This document shows, one piece after another, positions 1 through 7,284 of a stretch of DNA of 11,377 nucleotides. A program made the translations under genes and the position numbers. The notes beneath the pieces are model-generated. The model was given only the letters and a program-made list of their open reading frames with translations. It did not search any database and was not told the origin of the DNA. This DNA is from an uncultured Bacteroidales bacterium (lineage in GTDB: Bacteria; Bacteroidota; Bacteroidia; Bacteroidales; UBA932), in assembly GCA_905235615.1 (NCBI GenBank), contig CAJOMB010000031.1, positions 1-11,377 on the forward strand, read 5' to 3'. Position 1 is the stretch's first letter, and each line of letters begins with the position of its first letter.

Positions 1-14
1 ATACGATAGAATTG

Positions 15-44
15 TTGCAAATAGGAAAATAATTATTACATTTG
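15..44 (+). promoter_or_regulatory. Bacteroidota-type promoter of the susCD unit
   Basis: A TTG at 15-17 is followed after exactly 19 bp by TACATTTG at 37-44, which matches the Bacteroidota primary-sigma consensus (TTTG or TTG near -33, TAnnTTTG near -7). Transcription would start at about 49-52, giving a leader of roughly 130 nt before the susC ATG at 180. The same arrangement recurs at two other places in this window, which supports the call. It is predicted by motif only. Confidence 0.75.
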
Positions 45-55
45 TACGTTGAAAT
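40..55. promoter_or_regulatory. Candidate operator dyad at the susC start site
   Basis: The 16-mer ATTTGTACGTTGAAAT overlaps the 3' part of the -7 box and the likely transcription start. It lies within a CATTT-N8-AAATG dyad (39-56). It shares the blocks ATTT, GTACG and GAAAT in the same order, with one-base indels, with a 16-mer at 11331-11346 in the promoter of the minus-strand operon. Such a placement would suit a repressor site. This is an inference from two copies only, in AT-rich DNA. Confidence 0.3.
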
Positions 56-91
56 GACACTTAAAACTAAATATTTTTAAGAATTATCACG

Positions 92-121
92 TATCTTATT
101 TATCCACAAATAATTAAGATA
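92..121 (+). other. Inverted repeat in the susC leader
   Basis: Arms 92-103 and 110-121 pair at 11 of 12 positions (one T-T mismatch) around the 6-nt loop CCACAA. It sits about 45 nt downstream of the predicted transcription start and 58 nt before the susC start codon. It could be an RNA hairpin in the leader or a DNA-binding dyad. No T-run follows it, so it does not look like a terminator. The rest of 45-179 is AT-rich and shows no ORF or RNA gene that I can recognise. Confidence 0.4.
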
Positions 122-179
122 AGTTTCCGTTTTAAAATCCTAAACCAAAATAATAACCATCTATTAACAATCACTATTT

Positions 180-3100
180 ATGTTCAAAAAGCTTCAATCA
201 GTTTTACTGATGGCTTCCATGGTCTGCATGACCTTGGTGGCTTCTGCTCAGAACCGTACGGCTACGGGTGTTGTCAATGACAACATCGGCCCCGTTATCG
301 GTGCTGGCGTAGTTGTAGCCGGAACCAACAACGGTGCCATCACCGACGTTGACGGTTCCTTTACACTTTCCAACGTACCCGTTGGCTCCACCCTCGTGGT
401 GAGCTGCATCGGCTACGAAACCGTAGAGCTTGTCTTTAACGGACAGCCTGTTAAAGTGACCCTCCGCGAAGACAGCGAACTCCTGGACGAGGTTGTTGTC
501 ACCGCCCTCGGCATCACCCGTGAAAAGAAATCCTTGGGTTATGCCGTGCAGGATGTGAAGGCCGAAGAACTCACCCGCGGCGGCGGCGTCACCCTCACCG
601 ACGCCCTCATGGGCAAGGTGGCCGGTCTGTCCATCAACAATTCCGCTACCGGCGCCGGCGGTTCCACCCGCGTGGTGCTCCGTGGCAACTCCTCCCTCTC
701 CGAAAACAACGCTCCGCTGTATGTCGTGGACGGTGTTCCTTATGACAACGGCGGTATGCCCGGTGCCGACCAGGCCGGTCTGTGGGGCAGTGTTGACCAC
801 CAGGGCGGTGCCTTCGACATCAACCCCGAAGACATCGAGAGCGTGTCTGTGCTGAAAGGTGCCACCGCTGCCGCTCTGTACGGTTCCCGTGCCGGTAACG
901 GTGTCATCCTCATCACCACCAAGAAAGGCGGCAGGGGCCAGCAGAAGCTGGGTATCACTTACACCGGCAAATTCACCTGGTCGCCCGTCGCTTACTTCCC
1001 GGCCCTCCAGAACAAGTACGGTCAGGGCACCCTGGGCGAATACGACCCGCAGGCCACCGGTTCATGGGGCCCGGAAATGAGCACCTCCGTCACCCATCCC
1101 AACTGGTGGGACGGTACCACCCAGATTCCCTTCCAGGGCACAGCCAATCCCTGGACCGAGTTCTATCGCACCGGCAGCAGCCAGAGCAACAACATCACCC
1201 TCTCCGGCGGCAACAAGGACAATCCTTTCCGCCTCACTCTGGGCTATGACAACACCAATTCCGTGGTGAAGACCTCCAACATCCAGCGCACCAGCGTGGA
1301 CTTCGTCACTTCCAACAAGCTTGCCGACTGGCTCAAGCTGGATTTGAAGGCCAATTATGTGAATACCAAAGGCAACAACCGCCAGGCCCGTGGCGCTTAC
1401 GGTTCTTCCTTCAACATCCTCACCATGCCCCGCAGCATCCGCATCTCCGACCTGGCCTCCCATTGGCTGAACGAAGTTGCCGCCGCGTCCGGCCCCGGTT
1501 TTGAATCCGACATCAACTGGTATGAGGTCAGCCCCAACTGCCAGAACCCGTACTTCATCCAGAACAACCTGGTGAACGGTGATGTGCAGAACAAGTTCTT
1601 CGGCGTGGGTACCCTCACCATCAACTTCACCAAGCACCTCAGCTTCAAAGTGAAAGAAGGTTTCACCTGGGTAGGTTCCACTGCAAAGACCACCCGTCTG
1701 TACGACACCTCCGGCTTCCGCTGGCCCGAATTCGACATGCGGAAGAGCACCACTACCGAAAATAACCTGGAAGGCCTCCTCAGCTACAACAACAAGTGGG
1801 GAGACTTTGACTTCGGCGCCAGCCTCGGCGGCAACATGATGCACTACAAGAACGAAGTGCTCCGGGCCGACTCCAAGGACATCAACTTCCCGGGTGCCTA
1901 CTACGTGGCCGCCGGCTCACTGGACGGCGACACCTGGAACTCCATCTACGAGAAGCAGATCAACTCCATCTATGCCTTCGTGAACCTGGGCTGGAAAGAA
2001 TTCCTCTTCCTGGATGTGACCGCCCGTAACGACTGGTCCTCCACCCTTCCCAAGGCCAACCGCAGCTACTTCTATCCTTCCGTGGCCGTTTCCTATCTGC
2101 TTACCGGCATGCTGGACCAGATGGGCGTGGACTACAACAAGGACGTCCTGGATTACGGTAAATTCCGCGCATCCTGGGCTCAGGTGGGTAAAGACACCGA
2201 CCCTTACCAGCTGGAAACCCTGCTGGGAACCACCAGCGGCGTGAACGGCCTCACCTACATCACTTATCCTGAGACTATCGCCAACGCCAACCTGAAACCG
2301 GAAATGGTGAGCTCCTGGGAAGTGGGTACCGAATGGCACTTCTTCAAGAACCGTCTGGGCTTCGACATCACCTACTATCGGTCCAACACCCGGAACCAGG
2401 TGATGAAGATCGACCTTCCTTATTCCTCCGGCACCCGCAGCCAGTGGATCAACGCCGGTAACATCCAGAACCAGGGTATCGAATTCCAGCTCAACGGCGA
2501 CTTCATCCGCACCCGCGACGTCACCTTCGGCGCCAGCCTCAACTTCGCCAAGAACTGGAACAAGGTGGTGGAACTTTACCACAACCCGGACATGGGCATC
2601 GACGTCGAACGTTACTCTCTGGGCAACATCAACTTCTCCTCTTCCGGCGACGGCACCATCTATGCCATCGAGGGCCGCCCGATGGGTACGCTCATCGGCA
2701 CCGGTTACAAGCGGGACGCCAACGGCAACAAGATTATCGGCGAGGATAACGGTCTCCCCGTGCTTGAATCCAACAAGGAAATTGCCAGCATCGCGCCCAA
2801 CTTCACCGGTTCCTTCGGCCTGAACTTCGCTTGGAAGGGCCTGAGCGCCAACGCCCTCTTCTCCTTCCAGAGCGGCGGCAGCCTCTACTCCGGCACCGAA
2901 TACATGACACTCCACAGCGGTACCGGCCTCCGCACACTGGACCGTTCGAATCGCGTCATCGAAGGTGTCACCGAGTCGGGTGCCAAGAACACCGTCTCCG
3001 TCACCGCCCAGAACTACTGGAACAACATTCCCATGGAAGAGTGCGTGTACGATGCTTCCTACCTGAAGCTCTCCGAACTCTCCATCGGCTACAGCCTGCC

Positions 3101-3311
3101 CAAGAAATGGCTGGACAGCGCCTTCAAGGGCTATGTACACAATGTCCGCATTTCCGCTGTAGGCTCCAACCTCTTCTATCTGATCAAGCACACCCCGGGA
3201 ACCACTCCCGATGGCTCGCTCACTGAGAATTCCCTCATGGCCACCGCCCTTGACCTGTGCCCTTACCCGGCCACCCGCAACTTCGGTTTCGCCATCAACA
3301 TCGGTTTCTAA
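180..3311 (+). CDS. susC: SusC/RagA-type TonB-linked outer-membrane transporter
   Basis: This is an outer-membrane beta-barrel transporter that imports glycans or similar large nutrients with energy from TonB/ExbBD, working with its SusD lid. The 1043-residue protein has a signal peptide (about 1-23, cleavage after Ala-Ser-Ala, mature N-terminus Gln24). A carboxypeptidase-D-like regulatory domain follows (about 27-97, with DVDGSF and IGYE signatures). Next come a TonB-box-like EVVVTALGI (104-112) and the plug domain, with the SusC signature LKGATAAALYGSRAGNG at 225-241 leading into ILITTKKG. The rest is barrel, closing with a terminal Phe as expected for BAM substrates. There is no N-terminal STN domain, so anti-sigma signalling through a FecR partner is not expected. 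Length is normal for the family. The ATG at 180 is preceded by A/T-rich sequence without a Shine-Dalgarno site, as usual in Bacteroidota. The substrate cannot be told from sequence. The symbol is used in the generic family sense. Confidence 0.96.
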   Translation: MFKKLQSVLLMASMVCMTLVASAQNRTATGVVNDNIGPVIGAGVVVAGTNNGAITDVDGSFTLSNVPVGSTLVVSCIGYETVELVFNGQPVKVTLREDSELLDEVVVTALGITREKKSLGYAVQDVKAEELTRGGGVTLTDALMGKVAGLSINNSATGAGGSTRVVLRGNSSLSENNAPLYVVDGVPYDNGGMPGADQAGLWGSVDHQGGAFDINPEDIESVSVLKGATAAALYGSRAGNGVILITTKKGGRGQQKLGITYTGKFTWSPVAYFPALQNKYGQGTLGEYDPQATGSWGPEMSTSVTHPNWWDGTTQIPFQGTANPWTEFYRTGSSQSNNITLSGGNKDNPFRLTLGYDNTNSVVKTSNIQRTSVDFVTSNKLADWLKLDLKANYVNTKGNNRQARGAYGSSFNILTMPRSIRISDLASHWLNEVAAASGPGFESDINWYEVSPNCQNPYFIQNNLVNGDVQNKFFGVGTLTINFTKHLSFKVKEGFTWVGSTAKTTRLYDTSGFRWPEFDMRKSTTTENNLEGLLSYNNKWGDFDFGASLGGNMMHYKNEVLRADSKDINFPGAYYVAAGSLDGDTWNSIYEKQINSIYAFVNLGWKEFLFLDVTARNDWSSTLPKANRSYFYPSVAVSYLLTGMLDQMGVDYNKDVLDYGKFRASWAQVGKDTDPYQLETLLGTTSGVNGLTYITYPETIANANLKPEMVSSWEVGTEWHFFKNRLGFDITYYRSNTRNQVMKIDLPYSSGTRSQWINAGNIQNQGIEFQLNGDFIRTRDVTFGASLNFAKNWNKVVELYHNPDMGIDVERYSLGNINFSSSGDGTIYAIEGRPMGTLIGTGYKRDANGNKIIGEDNGLPVLESNKEIASIAPNFTGSFGLNFAWKGLSANALFSFQSGGSLYSGTEYMTLHSGTGLRTLDRSNRVIEGVTESGAKNTVSVTAQNYWNNIPMEECVYDASYLKLSELSIGYSLPKKWLDSAFKGYVHNVRISAVGSNLFYLIKHTPGTTPDGSLTENSLMATALDLCPYPATRNFGFAINIGF

Positions 3312-3331
3312 TCTAAAAGGGAAAAGTGAAT

Positions 3332-4960
3332 ATGAAAAAGTTTATCATACCTGTTCTGGCTCTGTTCGCCCTGGCTTCCTGCACGGCGAAATTCGATGAG
3401 ATGAACAAACCCACCACGGGTCTTACCTTCGACGCGGCACAGCCGAATTATATCTTCGGCCGGACGCTTTACAACGGTTCCAGCAACGACCATCAGCGTA
3501 ACTTCAACCTGAATGACGACATGTACGCCCACTACTTCGCCGAGGGCTTGGGCTGGACCGATTACTGGCGCTACAATGCCGGCTGGGGCGATATTTTCTG
3601 GCGTGACTTCTACACGCAGCGCCTTCAGGAATACTGGGTGATTGACGGCATCTGCGGCGACACCGACTACTACAGCTGCGTCAAGGCCTGCAACGACATC
3701 TGGAATGTCGTCCTCTGGCTCCGCGTCATCGACCGTCAGGGCGACGCCCCCTACTTTGACGCGAACGGCGTCTATGCCGCCGGTAAGGGTACCACCCTGC
3801 CCTACAGCAAGGTGTCCGATATCTACATCGACCTCATCAAGCGTCTGAAGAACGATGTTTCGCTGCTGGGTGCCAGCGGCGACCAGGTCACCTTCGGCGA
3901 ATACGACTTCCTGTTCAAAAACGACTGGAACCAGTGGAAGAAATTCGCCAACACCCTCATTATGCGCCTCTCCATGCGCATGTCCAACTCCGGTGTCAAC
4001 TATGACTTCAAGTCCGACTTCGCCGCTGCCGCCAACGGCTGCTTCGACAACCCTGCGGACTATGCCCGCATCAGCTGCGACACCGGTGTCTGGGGCGACT
4101 ACTACGACCGTACCTTCAACGACTGGTCCAACACCTTCACCAACTGCGACTTCATGAACATGATGAACGGTGTCAACCCCGGTTACAAGACCAACGTAAT
4201 TGACCCCCGCCGCGCCTTCTTCTTCCTGCCCGGCACGGAGGAAGCTGCCGACGGCTTCAGCAACTGGGACGGTTATCCCTTCGACTACACCTCCGACACG
4301 AAGACGGCCATTGTCACCGCCCACGGCGGCAACAAGTCTTTTGCCCGCCTGAACATGTACGACGAGAACGGCCTGTTCCACTACAGCGGCAAGGGCAATG
4401 AGAACCTGTCCTGGTGCTACGGCTCCTACTCCGAGGCCCTGTTCCTGAAAGCGGAAGGCGTCCTTCGCGGCTGGATCTCCGGGGATTCCGAGACCCTCTT
4501 CAAGCAGGCCATCAAGGCTTCCATGGACGAGATTGGCGTGTTCGTCACCCGTTCCGGTGGTAACAAGACCATCGCCGCTGCCGATCAGGACGCTTACATC
4601 GCCGCCCTGCCCGCCTTCGGTTCCAGCAACGAGGAAAAGCTCCGCAGCATCATGATTCAGAAGTGGATTGCCCTGTATCCCAACTCCGTGGAGGCCTGGG
4701 CCGAGCAGCGCCGTACCGGTTATCCGGACTATGCCTCCAAAGTCCTGACCTATCCGCAGGTAAGCGCCAGCTCCGGTGTGAGCGTGGGGAACATCATCCA
4801 GCGCATCCCGTACCCGCAGAACGAGTACAATACCAACGCCGGCAACATTCCTTCCGAGTATTCCGACTACAATGCCAAGAACATGGAGAAAGGCCTTGTA
4901 TGGAGCCTGAACGGCGAAAACAAGACCCAGAGCGCTACCACCGCCCCCAAGAACTTTTAG
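3332..4960 (+). CDS. susD: SusD/RagB-type outer-membrane glycan-binding lipoprotein
   Basis: This is the surface lipoprotein that binds substrate and closes over the SusC barrel. The lipoprotein signal peptide ends in the lipobox Leu-Ala-Ser-Cys with Cys17 as the lipidated residue (542-residue form). The family features are visible: an N-terminal FDEMNKPTTG segment after the Cys, a TPR-like helical region, SEALFLKAEGVLRG, and the late EEKLRSIMIQKWIALYPN...EAWAEQRRTGYP block. These point to the SusD-like_2/SusD-RagB superfamily branch (Pfam PF12771/PF12741) rather than classical SusD; that assignment is from memory of the families. I chose the ATG at 3332 because it gives the standard Met-Lys-Lys signal start. 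An in-frame GTG six bases upstream (3326) is possible but less likely. It starts 20 bp after the susC stop, so the two are co-transcribed. An intrinsic terminator follows at 4981. Confidence 0.94.
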   Translation: MKKFIIPVLALFALASCTAKFDEMNKPTTGLTFDAAQPNYIFGRTLYNGSSNDHQRNFNLNDDMYAHYFAEGLGWTDYWRYNAGWGDIFWRDFYTQRLQEYWVIDGICGDTDYYSCVKACNDIWNVVLWLRVIDRQGDAPYFDANGVYAAGKGTTLPYSKVSDIYIDLIKRLKNDVSLLGASGDQVTFGEYDFLFKNDWNQWKKFANTLIMRLSMRMSNSGVNYDFKSDFAAAANGCFDNPADYARISCDTGVWGDYYDRTFNDWSNTFTNCDFMNMMNGVNPGYKTNVIDPRRAFFFLPGTEEAADGFSNWDGYPFDYTSDTKTAIVTAHGGNKSFARLNMYDENGLFHYSGKGNENLSWCYGSYSEALFLKAEGVLRGWISGDSETLFKQAIKASMDEIGVFVTRSGGNKTIAAADQDAYIAALPAFGSSNEEKLRSIMIQKWIALYPNSVEAWAEQRRTGYPDYASKVLTYPQVSASSGVSVGNIIQRIPYPQNEYNTNAGNIPSEYSDYNAKNMEKGLVWSLNGENKTQSATTAPKNF

Positions 4961-4965
4961 TTCTT
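4949..4965 (+). repeat. Short inverted repeat across the susD stop codon
   Basis: AAGAAC (4949-4954) and GTTCTT (4960-4965) form a perfect 6-bp dyad with the loop TTTTA, overlapping the TAG stop at 4958-4960. The strong terminator begins 16 bp later. It may add 3'-end structure, or be chance in an AT-rich stretch. Confidence 0.3.
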
Positions 4966-4980
4966 AACGATATATGAATT

Positions 4981-5013
4981 ACCGGCGACTCATTTTGAGC
5001 CGCCGGTTTTTTT
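4981..5013 (+). terminator. Intrinsic terminator of the susCD unit
   Basis: Arms 4981-4991 (ACCGGCGACTC) and 4997-5007 (GAGCCGCCGGT) pair at 10 of 11 positions (one A-C mismatch) around the loop ATTTT. A run of seven T follows (5007-5013). This is a textbook rho-independent terminator 20 bp after the susD stop. The last four loop bases plus the first stem base (TTTTG, 4993-4997) also serve as the likely -33 element of the next promoter. Confidence 0.9.
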
Positions 5014-5024
5014 GCGTACCTTTG
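4994..5024 (+). promoter_or_regulatory. Promoter of the 5044 lipoprotein gene
   Basis: TTTG at 4994-4997, a 19-bp spacer and TACCTTTG at 5017-5024 match the Bacteroidota TTTG/TAnnTTTG promoter exactly. The start would lie near 5029-5032, leaving a leader of only about 12-15 nt before the ATG at 5044, without a Shine-Dalgarno site. The -33 element sits at the loop and stem base of the susCD terminator, so the two signals share DNA. The promoter implies that the downstream gene can be transcribed independently of susCD. Confidence 0.8.
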
Positions 5025-5043
5025 TGTAAATAATAAACTTACC

Positions 5044-6129
5044 ATGAAAAAATTAACACTCATTCTTCTTGCTGCAACTGCCCTTCTGGCATCTTGCACC
5101 CGGCAAAAGGAAGCCTTCCCCATCTATGTGTGGCAGGGCATCAATGAAAAGACGGACATAGACCAACTCCAGGAAAAGATGCATTTCTGGAAGTCCCAGG
5201 GCGTCGTGGGCGTTTGCCTGGAAAACAGCAACCCCGAGGTGGTGGCCCAGGCTGCCGCCCGTGCCCATGCGGAAGGCCTGGAATACCACGCCTGGATTCC
5301 CTGCATGCTCCGTGGAGACAAGCCCCACAGCTGGTATGCCGTGAACCGTCTGGGGCAATCGGCCGATGAATATCCCGCCTATGTCCCTTATTACAAGGCC
5401 CTGGATCCCCGCAATCCGGAGGTTCACCAGCACTTGGTGGACCAGATGACCGCCATCGCCCGGATTCCCGATGTGGACTACGTGCAGCTGGACTACATCC
5501 GCTACCCGGACGTGATTCTCTCCCGCGGCCTGTGGGACAAATACGGCCTGGTGATGGACGAGGAATATGCCCCGGCCGATTACTGCTACTGCGATGACTG
5601 CACCTCCGCTTTCAAGGAACTCACCGGCATTGACATCAAGGCCGTGGAAGACCCTTCCAAGGTGAAGGAATGGGCCCAGTTCCGGGCCGATCAGGTGACG
5701 GCGCTGGTGAACGAAATCTGTGCCGCCGTGCATGCCCAGGGCAAGAAAGTGAGTGCCGACGTGTTCCCCGGCCCCATGTCACACGCCTACTGGATGGTGC
5801 GTCAGGAGTGGAACAAATGGGACATTGACATGGTGTTCCCCATGAACTACAACGACTTCTATCTCCAGCCCGCCGAATGGATTAAGGATATTACGGCCGA
5901 GGAGGTACAGTCTGTCCCCGACAAGCCCGTGATCAGCGGCCTGTTCATCTGCCGCGAATGGAAGCGCAAGGTGGAACTGGAAGACCCTGAAGAAAGCGGC
6001 CTCATCCCCTCGGAGATGGCCGTGGCCGTGCAGGGCGCCCGCGAGGCCGGTGCCGCCGGCATCTGCCTCTTTACTCCCGGCAGCATGACCGAGGAGCATT
6101 GGGAAGCCCTCCGTGAGGCCTTGAAATAG
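5044..6129 (+). CDS. Lipoprotein of the family-10-like glycosidase (GHL) TIM-barrel type
   Basis: This is a predicted exported hydrolase-like TIM-barrel protein of 361 residues. The lipoprotein signal peptide ends in Leu-Ala-Ser-Cys (Cys18), so it should be anchored in the inner or outer membrane. Visible barrel motifs are VDYVQLDYIRYPD (144-156, strand-end Asp150 as a candidate active-site acid), SADVFPG (237-243), DMVFPMNYNDFY (262-273) and AGAAGICLFTPG (335-346). The QxDxIRxP pattern is the hallmark of the GHL10/GHL13 group (Pfam PF02638, PF13200). These are often named 'family 10 glycosylhydrolase' although they are not GH10 xylanases and mostly lack proven activity. A three-cysteine cluster, CYCDDC (181-186), lies in the loop after the Asp motif. 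The gene has its own promoter and ends 3 bp from the convergent operon. A glycosidase role on the SusCD ligand is inference. Confidence 0.82.
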   Translation: MKKLTLILLAATALLASCTRQKEAFPIYVWQGINEKTDIDQLQEKMHFWKSQGVVGVCLENSNPEVVAQAAARAHAEGLEYHAWIPCMLRGDKPHSWYAVNRLGQSADEYPAYVPYYKALDPRNPEVHQHLVDQMTAIARIPDVDYVQLDYIRYPDVILSRGLWDKYGLVMDEEYAPADYCYCDDCTSAFKELTGIDIKAVEDPSKVKEWAQFRADQVTALVNEICAAVHAQGKKVSADVFPGPMSHAYWMVRQEWNKWDIDMVFPMNYNDFYLQPAEWIKDITAEEVQSVPDKPVISGLFICREWKRKVELEDPEESGLIPSEMAVAVQGAREAGAAGICLFTPGSMTEEHWEALREALK

Positions 6130-6132
6130 GCT

Positions 6133-7284
6133 TCAAATTTTCAGCTTGATGCCCAGCTTGCCAAGGCCCCAGGCAATCAAGATGCACAGGGCGCTGAACA
6201 AGGCGCATTTCACAGCCCCCACGTTTCCGCACAACCAGGCGGGAATCTGGGGGCTTAAAAATACCCAGAAGCTATAGAAGACGTAGGGAATCATATAGAC
6301 GGTGAGGGTGGCCGTACCCGCCGTGCGGATGGGCCTTGCCCAGGCCGTCCATCCCTTGCTCTCCAGCATACGCAAAAGGGTGTACAGGGCCACGGAAAGG
6401 GCCGATACAAAGAGCACCCAGGGCAGCGTGCCCAGGTTCTTGGAAATAATCCAGCCCTGGTGCGTGGCCATCCCCAGCACGCCCAGTACAGCCGCAGCCG
6501 CCATGCCGATGCCCGCCTTGGCGCCTTTCAGCCGCTGTTCCGCCAGCACAGTGAGCGCTCCGCCTATGGCCATGAGGGCCGAGTGTCCGTTGCCTAAGTG
6601 CAAGGCTTCGGAGAAATCGGCCATGATGTTGCGGCCCAGCCACTGCCCGCCATCCCGCATGGGGGCGACGGAAAGATTCACCAGGCAGAGCGTCAGCCAG
6701 ACTAGCCCCAGCATCCAGGGCTTTTCCCGGCACAGCAGGTAGGCGCAGGCCGTGAACAGGTACATCCAGCCAATCTGGCCCAGGATGCCCCACCAGCCGG
6801 CCTGGAAGAGACCGCCGTCGGCCCTTCGGAAAGTGATGGCCAGGACCAGCAGAATCACGACGCCGGCCCCTTGCAGCCATCCCCGGGCCTTGAAATCCTT
6901 GGCGTAGTTGTTCCACACTAAGAAGAAGCCCAGCACCATCAGAAGCCAGTAAACGCCCTTGTTGCCCATCATCCCGCCTTCCGAATTGTTGATGAAAACG
7001 CCCATCATCAGGAGGGCGAAGGTGCGCGACAGGATGTGCCGGAGGGTATCTCCCAGGGAACAGCCCTTGGCAAAGCGGTTTTCCAGGGCGTAGGGAACGG
7101 ACATGCCCATGGCAAAGAGGAACATGGGGTACACGATGTCCGCCAGGCTCATGCCGTCGGCCCAGGTATCAAAATGGACCATCCAGGCGGGGGCGTCCAG
7201 CACCGTCCAGGAGTCGTTCACAAAGACCATCAGGGTCATGGTAAGGGCCCTGAAAATATCGATGGCAAGGTTTCTTTTATTCAT
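6133..7284 (-). CDS. DUF5009/HGSNAT-like multi-pass membrane acyltransferase homologue
   Basis: This is a polytopic inner-membrane protein of 383 residues with about ten hydrophobic segments. The start NLAIDIFRALTMTLMVFVND (5-24) matches the LDxxRGLTxxLMxxVN opening of the DUF1624/DUF5009 family (COG4299), which includes heparan-alpha-glucosaminide N-acetyltransferase (HGSNAT) and bacterial NagX. HGSNAT passes acetyl from cytosolic acetyl-CoA through a membrane His to an amino sugar on the far side. Here His37, just before WADGMSLADIVYPMFLF (41-57), is at the place of that family's H..WnG motif, although the spacing differs slightly. The GILGQIGW block (166-173) is also typical. Acylation of a periplasmic sugar is a plausible role; transport has also been suggested for NagX-like proteins. 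It is the last gene of the operon, and its ATG overlaps the stop of the FAD gene by 8 nt (ATGAATAA). No terminator is visible after it. Confidence 0.8.
   Translation of the reverse strand: MNKRNLAIDIFRALTMTLMVFVNDSWTVLDAPAWMVHFDTWADGMSLADIVYPMFLFAMGMSVPYALENRFAKGCSLGDTLRHILSRTFALLMMGVFINNSEGGMMGNKGVYWLLMVLGFFLVWNNYAKDFKARGWLQGAGVVILLVLAITFRRADGGLFQAGWWGILGQIGWMYLFTACAYLLCREKPWMLGLVWLTLCLVNLSVAPMRDGGQWLGRNIMADFSEALHLGNGHSALMAIGGALTVLAEQRLKGAKAGIGMAAAAVLGVLGMATHQGWIISKNLGTLPWVLFVSALSVALYTLLRMLESKGWTAWARPIRTAGTATLTVYMIPYVFYSFWVFLSPQIPAWLCGNVGAVKCALFSALCILIAWGLGKLGIKLKI

Noticed and set aside
1917..3191. Long open frame of 424 codons antisense to susC
   Set aside because: It is a shadow of the SusC barrel coding sequence, with Val/Gly/Ala/Glu-rich composition and no recognisable motif.
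3326..3331. GTG start for susD six bases upstream of the ATG
   Set aside because: It is possible, but the ATG at 3332 gives the standard Met-Lys-Lys signal peptide start and is the better initiator.
3308..4381. Open frame of 357 codons antisense to susD
   Set aside because: Same composition artefact; it lies opposite a clear SusD homologue and ends across the susC-susD junction.
6147..6183. Imperfect inverted repeat (CTTGATGCC ... GGCAATCAAG) near the convergent junction
   Set aside because: It lies within the DUF5009 coding sequence, has a bulge and a long loop, and no T-run on either side, so it is not supported as a terminator.
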